From assembly GCA_031265435.1 (NCBI GenBank), contig JAISCR010000129.1:1-34298 (forward strand): 34,298 bases of DNA, in the 5' to 3' direction. The position numbers and the translations under genes were made by a program. This document shows positions 22,861-29,741 of the stretch, one piece after another. The stretch is from Treponema sp. (GTDB lineage Bacteria; Spirochaetota; Spirochaetia; Treponematales; Breznakiellaceae). A model generated the notes under the pieces. The model did no database searches and was not told the DNA's origin. It worked only from the letters and a program-made list of their open reading frames with translations. How positions within the stretch are numbered: the first letter of the stretch is position 1; each line of letters starts with the position of its first letter.

Positions 22861-23610
22861 TTATACACCCACTATTCTCAGACGGTAGGCCAGACCAATC
22901 CTGTCAAGACAGTTTTGCAGAGATTCTCCCTTTTTACGCTGCCGCGCAAGGTCAATGGTAAACTGATTCATGGAAAAATGACGGTACAGAAACAGGGATT
23001 CTTTCAATCCGGGAGACGCAGCCTTCAGGGATTCGGTATAGACCGCAAAAATACCGCCTTCTTTCATCTCCGAATAGCCTGTAATCCAGACAGGAAGGTT
23101 TTTTTCAAGATCCTTTGAAAGTCCATAGTAGCATTCCTGCAGGAGATCTACCATCTTCTTTTGTGTTGCTTCAACAAGCGCCTGCAGTTCCGGGCCTCCC
23201 GCGCGGCAAAGCTCCCGCAATTCTCCTGTCCGGGGAGTGTGAATGGGCGTTTTGTTGAGAATTATGACATTTTTCCTGAAATCAATGCCCAAAACAGGGT
23301 TCTCCCGGAAAAATTTTTCCGCCAGTTTTCCCGAAGGGCCTACAAGATAACGCCGGTTTTCCAGAGCCTGTTCCTTTCTGCCGGGATTATCGGCTACCAG
23401 AATTAGTTTTATCTCGTCTGTTTTAGTAACGCTGTCCAGAGTTTCGTTGTATACAACCGGAGTATCAACGGTGTAGGCCGGCCCCTGCCTTGTTTCCGCC
23501 ATGCGCTGCTGCAGATCCTTTAAGCGGGGTATTTCGGCGGCGGTTTTTTCGCAGAGATTCCTGAATTTACGACGGAATTTGCAGAATGCCTGCCATGCCG
23601 AATGTGTCAT
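22861..23610 (-). CDS. Uracil-DNA-glycosylase-fold family protein
   Basis: 249 residues. 'LILVADNPGRKEQ' followed by 'RYLVGPSGKLAEKFF' and 'NVIILNKTPIHTP' correspond to motifs of the UDG superfamily (GExPG-like loop, then FVG-SG). The second half has 'VWITGYSEMKEGGIFAVYTE', then 'LFLYRHFSMNQF' near the position of the last family motif. The first motif has Asn before Pro-Gly, so substrate and activity may differ from family 4 enzymes. No Cys cluster for an iron-sulfur centre is obvious. The ATG overlaps the methyltransferase stop by 4 bases, so the two genes are coupled. Confidence 0.7.
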   Translation of the reverse strand: MTHSAWQAFCKFRRKFRNLCEKTAAEIPRLKDLQQRMAETRQGPAYTVDTPVVYNETLDSVTKTDEIKLILVADNPGRKEQALENRRYLVGPSGKLAEKFFRENPVLGIDFRKNVIILNKTPIHTPRTGELRELCRAGGPELQALVEATQKKMVDLLQECYYGLSKDLEKNLPVWITGYSEMKEGGIFAVYTESLKAASPGLKESLFLYRHFSMNQFTIDLARQRKKGESLQNCLDRIGLAYRLRIVGV

Positions 23611-24407
23611 GAAAATTCGTAAAGGCTGTGCATGAATAGTGCGGCCGCCTGGGCAACATTGAGACTCTCCACAATGCCCGTGCCGGGGATGCGGACAAGG
23701 ATACTACAGAGGCTTCGTATCTCTTCGGAAAGACCGGTCTCTTCGTTTCCCAATACCAGTGCAATACCCGGCCTCGACCCCTGAGCCTGTGTTTTTCCGC
23801 CGTATTTGGTTTTTTTTGCCTCTTCTGTCAGTATAAGGGGCAGATCTCCTATCCGCTGCCGGGCCCTGATATCCGTACCAACGGTAATGATTCGTTTTGA
23901 TGCCGCTTTTAGAAAGGCTGCGGTACTCTGTACCCGGCGGAAACAGACATGCTCCATACCCCCTTCGGCGACACGGTAGGCGCTGGTGGTCAACAGTGAT
24001 TCTCTCTCGCTTTCGCTGATGACAGCATAAGAAACATCAAAAAAGGCGGCGGAACGTATTATTGCTCCCAGATTGTGATCGTTGCCTATATTATGCAGAA
24101 TAAGTCCCGTTTTCCCCGCTGCCCATGTGTCCAGATCCTCTTCGTCTGCCCCTTCCACTTCAGGCTGAAGCATCATTGCCACTACACCCTGGTGCCGGGA
24201 AGATTTACAGAGCCGTTCCAGTTCTTCATCTTCGCAGATCTTGTATGGGCGTTTCCATTCCGCAAGCTTCCTGCAGGTCTGACTAAAGACTCTAAGCTGT
24301 TCCTCCCGCAAAAAAAGACGGTTTATCCGTTCCGGGTGGTACTCCCCCAGGGCTTTTACGGCATTCAGGCCGCAGACTGCGAGTTCGTCAGTTAATCTGT
24401 TACGCAT
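23607..24407 (-). CDS. SpoU/TrmH family RNA 2'-O-methyltransferase
   Basis: 266 residues. An N-terminal substrate-binding domain ('SSRHQGVVAMM') precedes the SPOUT domain with its three motifs: 'NIGNDHNLGAIIRSAAFF', 'LVLGNEETGLSEEI' and 'IPGTGIVESLNVAQAAAL'. These form the knotted SAM site and catalytic Arg/Asn region. It should methylate a ribose 2'-OH in rRNA or tRNA; the position cannot be told from sequence. The ATG at 24407 has only a weak GGGA upstream. The UDG-like gene starts within its stop codon. Confidence 0.92.
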   Translation of the reverse strand: MRNRLTDELAVCGLNAVKALGEYHPERINRLFLREEQLRVFSQTCRKLAEWKRPYKICEDEELERLCKSSRHQGVVAMMLQPEVEGADEEDLDTWAAGKTGLILHNIGNDHNLGAIIRSAAFFDVSYAVISESERESLLTTSAYRVAEGGMEHVCFRRVQSTAAFLKAASKRIITVGTDIRARQRIGDLPLILTEEAKKTKYGGKTQAQGSRPGIALVLGNEETGLSEEIRSLCSILVRIPGTGIVESLNVAQAAALFMHSLYEFS

Positions 24408-24505
24408 TGATTAATTCCCAATCCACTGTTTCAGGGCAACCTTTACAAAAGGGGAGATTGTGCATTTCATAAAATCTATTTCTCCGGACCGGTTTCAAAA
24501 TCCGG

Positions 24506-24525
24506 TTAGTTTTGGAACAGGCTCA
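24506..24525 (+). repeat. TTAGTTTTGGAACA repeat, copy B
   Basis: TTAGTTTTGGAACAGGCTCA, similar to 22151-22176 (minus) and 27369-27391 (plus). It lies 37 bases before the -35 of the alanyl-tRNA editing gene. Confidence 0.5.
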
Positions 24526-24561
24526 TATTACAACAAATTGAAGAAAACATCTATGGCGGCC

Positions 24562-24590
24562 ATGACATAATACCACTTTTCAAGTATAGT
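24562..24590 (+). promoter_or_regulatory. Candidate leaderless promoter of the alanyl-tRNA editing gene
   Basis: ATGACA (24562-24567), a 17-base spacer and TATAGT (24585-24590), then 7 bases to the ATG at 24598. Each hexamer matches at 5 of 6 positions. No SD is visible. Confidence 0.65.
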
Positions 24591-24597
24591 GATCTCA

Positions 24598-25797
24598 ATG
24601 AAAACCGACAAACTGTACTATGAATATTTTTCTGCAAACCCTTACAATGCGGAAATAACGGAGATCCGGCGTACCGGAGAACAGGAGGCAGCCCTCGTTC
24701 TGGATAGAAGCATATTCTATCCGGAAGGCGGCGGCCAGAGCGCCGACCGGGGAAGCATTCAGGGGGCGGCCCTGCTGGATGTCCGTGAAGAAGGAGAAGA
24801 GATTCTTCATATTGTCAGCGCGAAAGACGCCCGGCGGCTCAAGCCGGGGCCTGTAGAATGTCTGCTTGATCTGCGCCGCCGCCGGGACTATACCGTTTGC
24901 CATACGGCCCAGCATCTCCTTTCGGGAACAATACTGAGGATCGCGGGAAAAGCTACCGTTTCCATGCGCCTGGGGGAAGAGATATGCACCATTGATGTGG
25001 ACAGCCCTGTTTTAAGCGAGGAGACTCTGCTTGCAGTGGAAGACGCGGTGATGGACGCCATTGAAGAAAATCACTCCGTAATCATCCACCTTTGTCCTCC
25101 GGAGGATATTTCACGTTTCCCCCTGCGCAAGGCGCCGCCTGAGGGGGAGGATGCGATCAGGGTAGTGGAGATCGAAGGCAATGACTTTTCACCCTGCTGC
25201 GGTACCCACTGCGCCTCCACCGGACAAATCGGCATGCTCCGTATCCTGGGAGCCGAGAAGTACAAGGGCATGACCCGTGTCAGTTTTATTGCGGGCCGCC
25301 GCTGCCTTAAAGAGAGCCGGCTTCTCAGAAAAAATGCCTTGACCGTAAGCCGGGCTTTCAAGGCGCCCTTACACGAAACAGGCGAAGCGGCGTTGATCCA
25401 GCTTGAAAAAAACGCCCGGCTGGAAAAGCGCCTGGGTAAACTGGAAGAAATCGTTGCGGAAAACGAAGCCGTCCTGCTTGCCGCCGGGGCGGATGGTTCC
25501 GACACTGCAATAATTGCAAAGAGTTATGATGACAAGAGCATGGAAGAACTGCTCCGTATAGGCAATGCCGCGCGGCAAAAGAACAGAAGCCTCTATGTGC
25601 TGGCCTCGAAAACAGACCTGAAATTTGCCGTCTTTACCCGGGATGCAGGCAAGGATCTCAATGCCCTGTTCGGCAAAAAATTGGAGAGCCTGGACGGCCG
25701 TGGGGGTGGAGGAAACGGTTTCTTCCATGGTTTCTTTAAAGATGTCAGTAATCTTGCGGCCTTTATGGACAGTCTGGGGGAGAGAAAAACGGAGTGA
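24598..25797 (+). CDS. Alanyl-tRNA editing protein, AlaX-L type with DHHA1 domain
   Basis: 399 residues. The N-terminal motif 'FYPEGGGQSADRG' (40-52) and zinc ligands H102 and H106 ('HTAQH') with C200 and H204 ('CCGTH') define the AlaRS editing domain. The C-terminal ~100 residues ending with 'GRGGGGNGFFHGFF' are a DHHA1 domain, so this is the long stand-alone type. It should hydrolyse mischarged Ser- or Gly-tRNA(Ala). The ATG at 24598 is chosen over a GTG at 24589 because the GTG lies within the predicted -10. The adenosyltransferase gene starts inside its stop codon. Confidence 0.93.
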   Translation: MKTDKLYYEYFSANPYNAEITEIRRTGEQEAALVLDRSIFYPEGGGQSADRGSIQGAALLDVREEGEEILHIVSAKDARRLKPGPVECLLDLRRRRDYTVCHTAQHLLSGTILRIAGKATVSMRLGEEICTIDVDSPVLSEETLLAVEDAVMDAIEENHSVIIHLCPPEDISRFPLRKAPPEGEDAIRVVEIEGNDFSPCCGTHCASTGQIGMLRILGAEKYKGMTRVSFIAGRRCLKESRLLRKNALTVSRAFKAPLHETGEAALIQLEKNARLEKRLGKLEEIVAENEAVLLAAGADGSDTAIIAKSYDDKSMEELLRIGNAARQKNRSLYVLASKTDLKFAVFTRDAGKDLNALFGKKLESLDGRGGGGNGFFHGFFKDVSNLAAFMDSLGERKTE

Positions 25798-26306
25798 GCA
25801 TCAGTACAAAAAGCGGGGACGGCGGTACTACCGATCTGGCTGACGGCAACAGGCTGGGTAAGGACAGTCTCCGCATTGAATGTCTGGGGGAACTGGATGA
25901 GCTTGTCGCTTTTCTGGGCCTGGCCCGTTCCCTTACGGATGTGGGGCAACTTATAGCGGGACTGCAGAAGGATCTTTCCGCGCTTGCCTCCGCGCTTGCC
26001 CTGCCGGGCTATCAAAGCGGAGAAGCCCTGGCCCCTGCGCTGAAAAATATTGAAAAACTCATTGCGGAACTGGAAACCGGACTCCCTCCGCTGGACTCAT
26101 TCATAATGCCCGGCAGTTCCCGGCAGGACGCAGCCTTCCATGTATGCAGGACAGTGTGCCGCCGGCTTGAAAGACGGCTCGTAAGCCTTGACAGGGCCGA
26201 GGGAATAGAGGCAGAGATACTGTCATACATAAACCGTCTTTCGGATCTGCTGTTTCTGCTCGCCCGCAGGGCCAGGGACTGTCCTGAAATTTTAAAAAAT
26301 CCTTGA
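25794..26306 (+). CDS. Cob(I)alamin adenosyltransferase, PduO/MMAB type
   Basis: 170 residues, normal for the single-domain form. The N-terminal ATP-binding stretch reads 'STKSGDGGTTDLADGNRLGK' and is followed by 'RIECLGELDELVAFLGLA'. The helix 'CRTVCRRLERRLVSL' and C-terminal 'YINRLSDLLFLLAR' complete the family pattern. It transfers adenosyl from ATP to cob(I)alamin to form coenzyme B12. The start is a GTG overlapping the upstream TGA (GTGA), so it is translationally coupled to the tRNA-editing protein. No B12-dependent enzyme is nearby. Confidence 0.94.
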   Translation: MSISTKSGDGGTTDLADGNRLGKDSLRIECLGELDELVAFLGLARSLTDVGQLIAGLQKDLSALASALALPGYQSGEALAPALKNIEKLIAELETGLPPLDSFIMPGSSRQDAAFHVCRTVCRRLERRLVSLDRAEGIEAEILSYINRLSDLLFLLARRARDCPEILKNP

Positions 26307-26326
26307 TTCGCAGGCGGCCTTCATAC

Positions 26327-26356
26327 CCAGGGGCTTGCCCCTGGATTCTTCATTTT
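26327..26356 (+). terminator. Rho-independent terminator after the adenosyltransferase gene
   Basis: CCAGGGG (26327-26333) pairs with CCCCTGG (26338-26344) around CTTG, followed by ATTCTTCATTTT. It separates the operon from the convergent outer-membrane gene that ends at 26370. Confidence 0.8.
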
Positions 26357-26369
26357 GAAACAGCCCCGG

Positions 26370-27341
26370 CTATCTCAGGCTGAAGCTGAATATTGCCGCT
26401 ACCCGGTAGAACTCCAGCCCCAGGGGATTACCGTCCGCCACGCGGCGATCCTGATAGAATTCCAGATCCGCAGTATTGCTGCTGAAATTCCTCATGGTTC
26501 TCACCTGAGTGATAAGGGCGGTGCTGAACCAGCCGGTAAAGCTGAAGTTAAAGAGAGCGGAAAACACCCAGCGGTCAAGATCGTCGCCCCATACGTCTCC
26601 GCCCGGCACATGGTAGAGAAAGCGGTACTGTTCCGCCATGAGGGCCGCCGTGTCAAGGAAAAGGGGTTTACGCGGCATCTGGTAGCCGAAAAGATACGAT
26701 GCATAGTAATTCTGACCGTTCCGGTTTTCGCCAAAATCGTTGGCATAGTACCAGGATTCCCCTGCTTTGGCGGAGGAAAACGAGGAGAAGTTGAGTTCCT
26801 GGTAAAGCCGGAATACAACATGGTTCCAGTCGCCGGGAAAGAGAGCGGCCGCGTCAAACTGGAATACCGCGCCGGCTTTGACCATCCAGGTAAGGCCGCC
26901 GAAGGCTTCCGCATCCGTCCAGGCAGTACCATCGGCCCGGCGGCGATTGATGCCAATGCCCCGCACATCGCTCCCGAAAAGCTCTATGTTCCAGCCTGAA
27001 CCCGCCCGGCCGCCTGAAACAAACTGCAGGAAGGCAAGCGGAGTCCAGACAAATTCCGCATAGCCGTTGATCGAAACCGGAGTAAATTCCGCGGTAAAAG
27101 AGGCGCTGAGATTGTTCCCCTCGGTCAGGGGACTGTCTCCCCGCAGAAAGGGGATACTCAGTTTTTCCGTTATGCCCAGCGCCGCTTCCGGAAGGCTGGA
27201 TACGGTAAGGTTCACCGTGGTAGAATCAGAAATTGCAGAATCGGGTTTCCCTGCAGCCTCTTCAGGCCAGAGCGGCACATGAAGGAAAGTCAGAAAGACA
27301 ACAGCGCATAGCACTGTCCCTGCGGCATTTTTCTTAATCAT
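26370..27341 (-). CDS. Predicted outer-membrane beta-barrel protein
   Basis: 323 residues. A signal peptide is evident ('CAVVFLTFLHVPLWPEEAAG'). The rest alternates polar and aromatic residues in strand-like stretches ('GYAEFVWTPLAFLQFVSGG', 'FRLYQELNFSSF') and ends in 'AAIFSFSLR', consistent with a barrel that has a final strand near the C-terminus. I do not recognise a named family. The ATG at 27341 has no SD, and a large palindrome lies directly upstream, between this gene and the divergent GerMN gene. Its expression may be controlled there. Confidence 0.7.
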   Translation of the reverse strand: MIKKNAAGTVLCAVVFLTFLHVPLWPEEAAGKPDSAISDSTTVNLTVSSLPEAALGITEKLSIPFLRGDSPLTEGNNLSASFTAEFTPVSINGYAEFVWTPLAFLQFVSGGRAGSGWNIELFGSDVRGIGINRRRADGTAWTDAEAFGGLTWMVKAGAVFQFDAAALFPGDWNHVVFRLYQELNFSSFSSAKAGESWYYANDFGENRNGQNYYASYLFGYQMPRKPLFLDTAALMAEQYRFLYHVPGGDVWGDDLDRWVFSALFNFSFTGWFSTALITQVRTMRNFSSNTADLEFYQDRRVADGNPLGLEFYRVAAIFSFSLR

Positions 27342-27351
27342 TTCATAAAAG

Positions 27352-27391
27352 CTTGTTCCGAAAAAAACTTAAGTTTTGGAACAAGTTCAAG
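27352..27391. repeat. Palindrome carrying the TTTTGGAACAAG repeat, copy C
   Basis: CTTGTTCC (27352-27359) and GGAACAAG (27378-27385) flank AAAACTTAAGTTTT, with a 4-base asymmetry on the left. The right half (27369-27391) matches repeat copies A and B. It lies 11 bases upstream of the barrel-protein ATG and 40 bases before the -35 of the GerMN gene. Confidence 0.6.
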
Positions 27392-27430
27392 TATCCCTTC
27401 TTTCCGCAGGCCTGTCAATTCGCGTATCAC

Positions 27431-27459
27431 TTGCCTGCCGGCCCCGGATAAAGTATCAT
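27431..27459 (+). promoter_or_regulatory. Candidate leaderless promoter of the GerMN gene
   Basis: TTGCCT (27431-27436), a 17-base spacer and TATCAT (27454-27459), then 6 bases to a GTG at 27466. The -10 matches 5 of 6 and the -35 4 of 6. No SD precedes the GTG. Confidence 0.6.
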
Positions 27460-27465
27460 TGTAAC

Positions 27466-28281
27466 GTGGCGCCCCGTAAAAAAGATACCAGAAAAAAGTC
27501 TGTAAAATCCTCTCCGGGCCGAAAAATTTCTTTGGCGGTGCTTTTCTGGATAGCTTTTTTTATCATGATCGCCGGTGTTTTTTTTATCAAGCAGGAAACC
27601 ATCCGGGAAAATCTCAGGCAGAACAACATTGAGATACCTTTTCTTACAGGGCCCCTGAAAAACGGGGAAGCGGAGCCGGAAGAAGAGACCCCTCCCCCAC
27701 AGCCGCCTGAAGCTCCCGAAGAGCTGACGCTGCAGTCCCCTCCCGAAAAAAAGGACGAACCGGCTCCATCCAAACCTGAAAAAACCGTTCCGCCTGCGGA
27801 AAATACCCCTGCGGCTAAACCTGCTCCTGCCCGGCCGGCTCCCGTTCAACAGCCCCAGACCGCGGTCAGGGAGAGAACCATCTATTTTACCCATGTGGAT
27901 AACGATGGCGCCATTCTGCGCAGTTCCGCTGTACGAAAGATTCCTGTTTCAGATTCCCCCATGCTGGATACCCTTAAAGCCCTTCTGGCAGGCCCCAGCG
28001 CGGAAGAAAAACGCCGGGGCATAGTAAGTCTCGTTCCCGAAGGAAGCCGTATCCTTACCCTTACCGTTCAGGGGAGTACCGCCTATATCAGCTTTAATGA
28101 CGAGTTTCTCTTTAACACCTATGGCGTTGAAGGCTATGCCGCCCAGCTCAGACAGATTGTATGGACTGCTACGGAATTTCCAAATGTCAAAGATGTACAG
28201 ATTCTAATCGAAGGCAGGAGAATAGACTACCTGGGGGAAGGCATCTGGATCGGAAGTCCTGTCGGGCGGGATAATCTATGA
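27466..28281 (+). CDS. Membrane-anchored GerMN domain protein
   Basis: 271 residues. A basic cytoplasmic N-terminus (1-20) is followed by one membrane segment (about 22-41, 'SLAVLFWIAFFIMIAGVFF'). A Pro/Glu/Lys-rich linker (about 67-135) leads to a GerMN domain (about 145-262) with 'LDTLKALLAGPSAEEKRRG', 'GSTAYISFNDEF' and 'VQILIEGRRIDYLG'. GerMN domains occur in spore germination and cell-wall proteins; here it should sit in the periplasm. Ligand and role are unknown. The start is a GTG placed 6 bases after a -10; an ATG frame from 27376 would put extra codons across the promoter. Two tandem TGA stops end it. Confidence 0.85.
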   Translation: MAPRKKDTRKKSVKSSPGRKISLAVLFWIAFFIMIAGVFFIKQETIRENLRQNNIEIPFLTGPLKNGEAEPEEETPPPQPPEAPEELTLQSPPEKKDEPAPSKPEKTVPPAENTPAAKPAPARPAPVQQPQTAVRERTIYFTHVDNDGAILRSSAVRKIPVSDSPMLDTLKALLAGPSAEEKRRGIVSLVPEGSRILTLTVQGSTAYISFNDEFLFNTYGVEGYAAQLRQIVWTATEFPNVKDVQILIEGRRIDYLGEGIWIGSPVGRDNL

Positions 28282-28356
28282 TGAGCGGAAATTGACTTCA
28301 TCGGATTCTTTAAGCGGTCGGCGGCGTACTAAACTCAATCCATTTCCGCTTCATGC

Positions 28357-29139
28357 TCAGACTGCGGGAGAAGAACCGATCCGCCGGATCGAAAGAGCCT
28401 TTCCTGTCTCTCCTTCAATTTCCACCGTAATACCTCTTATTTCTCCGGTATTTTCGGCACATTCCATCTTATAAAGAATCTGTTTCCGGGCTCTGTCCAG
28501 ACAAATACGGAAATCCATGCCGATTACTTCATTCTGAACCCCGGTCATGCCCAGATCGCTGATATAGGCCGTTCCCCGGGGCAGGAGCCGTTCATCGGCA
28601 GTCTGGATATGGCTATGAGTTCCCGCCACAACGGCGGCCCGGCCGTCAAGGTAGTAGGCCAGAGCCTCCTTTTCCCCGGTCGTTTCCGCATGGAAATCCA
28701 CCAGCGTGACGGATGAATCTTTCCGGTAAAGCTTGTCGAAACATTTGAAAGGACAATCGATATTGCCCATCAGTTCCCGGCCCTGGAGATTTATCACATG
28801 CCAGACAATACCCGCCTTTTCCACCAGCACGGAACCCCGCCCCGCGGCCCCCTCAGGATAGTTGGCCGGACGGAGAAGACGCTCTTCTCTCTCCATGACA
28901 GGCCAAAAATCCCGCTTTTCCCAGACATGGTTTCCGGAACTAACCACATCGGCCCCGGCGGCAATGATCCGCCGGAGTACATCTTCGGTCATACCGAAGC
29001 CAGCGGCGGCATTTTCTCCGTTTACAACGCTAAAATCCGCTTTATATTTCTTTATAAGCAGAGGAAACTGCTGCTCCAGAACCTTAAGACCCGGTTCCCC
29101 CATCACGTCGCCGATCATCAGGGCCCGCACACACGCCAT
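28357..29139 (-). CDS. YmdB-type metallophosphoesterase (TIGR00282 family)
   Basis: 260 residues. Metal-binding motifs appear in order: 'LMIGDVMGEPG', 'VNGENAAAG', 'SSGNHVWEKRD', 'LVDFHAETTGEK' and 'GTHSHIQTADERLL', ending with 'GMTG'. The family has 2',3'-cyclic-nucleotide phosphodiesterase activity in Bacillus and affects RNA turnover and biofilm choices. The ATG at 29139 is chosen because the family starts 7-8 residues before the GD motif; CAGG precedes it. The longer frame from 29310 would cross non-coding sequence. It lies downstream of rny on the same strand, as in Bacillus, but with an opposed xre gene between. Confidence 0.93.
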   Translation of the reverse strand: MACVRALMIGDVMGEPGLKVLEQQFPLLIKKYKADFSVVNGENAAAGFGMTEDVLRRIIAAGADVVSSGNHVWEKRDFWPVMEREERLLRPANYPEGAAGRGSVLVEKAGIVWHVINLQGRELMGNIDCPFKCFDKLYRKDSSVTLVDFHAETTGEKEALAYYLDGRAAVVAGTHSHIQTADERLLPRGTAYISDLGMTGVQNEVIGMDFRICLDRARKQILYKMECAENTGEIRGITVEIEGETGKALSIRRIGSSPAV

Positions 29140-29187
29140 ACAAACCTGCCTTTTGACAATTGAATCTGCCCAAACATGAAACTTGGG

Positions 29188-29204
29188 ATATCTTATCAAG
29201 ATAT
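29188..29204. promoter_or_regulatory. Perfect palindrome between ymdB-like and xre genes
   Basis: ATATCTT, 3-base gap, AAGATAT. It lies 49 bases upstream of the ymdB-like ATG and 122 bases before the xre promoter. It is a plausible operator, perhaps for the neighbouring XRE protein. Confidence 0.35.
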
Positions 29205-29325
29205 TATGGCAATAGTATACTGCCGGCCCTGTTTCAGGCAGATCGTTAAATCTCCCGGCATTATCTAAAGAATTATAGAATTTATCAGATTTTCGGAAAA
29301 TTCTCCCCATTTTTACAAAACGGCT

Positions 29326-29354
29326 TTGACATATTGCCCATAGTCTGGTATTTT
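29326..29354 (+). promoter_or_regulatory. Candidate leaderless promoter of the xre gene
   Basis: A perfect TTGACA (29326-29331), a 17-base spacer and TATTTT (29349-29354), then 7 bases to the ATG at 29362. No SD is present. Confidence 0.65.
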
Positions 29355-29361
29355 AGTTAGA

Positions 29362-29733
29362 ATGAACGAGTTAAAACCTGAAACCACCAACTATCGCATC
29401 AAGCTTCTTCGGGGCGTTCTGGGTATGACCCAAGCCAATTTTTCGCGAGTTATTTCCCTGTCTTCAGGTTACTTGGCGGGAGTGGAGACAGAAAAACGCA
29501 CGGTCAATAACCGGATCATAAAGCTTATCTGCTCTTCCTTTTCGGTGAACGAAGACTGGCTGAGAACCGGTCATGGGGAAATGTTTTTTAAGGAGGAAGA
29601 TCCCAAATTCTCACGGCTGCTCAATCTCTACAAGGAACTTTCCCCCCACTATCGGGATTTTATTTTCCGTCAGATTGAACTGCTCCTTAAGATCCAGGAT
29701 GAAGAGGAAGCCGGCAAAAAAACTGCCGGCTAA
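29362..29733 (+). CDS. XRE-family helix-turn-helix regulator
   Basis: 123 residues. The HTH spans about 11-68 ('KLLRGVLGMTQANFSRVI', 'SSGYLAGVETEKRTVNNRII'), followed by 'FSVNEDWLRTGHGEMF', typical of phage-type and stand-alone XRE repressors. The C-terminal ~35 residues are helical and may dimerise. It is transcribed against rny and the ymdB-like gene, with its stop 8 bases from the rny stop. Its own promoter appears to give a leaderless mRNA. Targets are unknown; the palindrome at 29188-29204 is one candidate. A 7-base inverted repeat (GCCGGCA) lies in its last codons. Confidence 0.88.
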   Translation: MNELKPETTNYRIKLLRGVLGMTQANFSRVISLSSGYLAGVETEKRTVNNRIIKLICSSFSVNEDWLRTGHGEMFFKEEDPKFSRLLNLYKELSPHYRDFIFRQIELLLKIQDEEEAGKKTAG

Positions 29734-29741
29734 GGGTCGTA

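Noticed and set aside
28284-28350. AGCGGAAAT / ATTTCCGCT inverted repeat after the GerMN gene as terminator
   Set aside because: The loop is about 49 bases and no T tract follows; too weak to call.
29710-29730. GCCGGCA...TGCCGGC hairpin as terminator for xre or rny
   Set aside because: The T/A run is in the loop, with no T tract after the stem on either strand, and the stem is inside xre codons.
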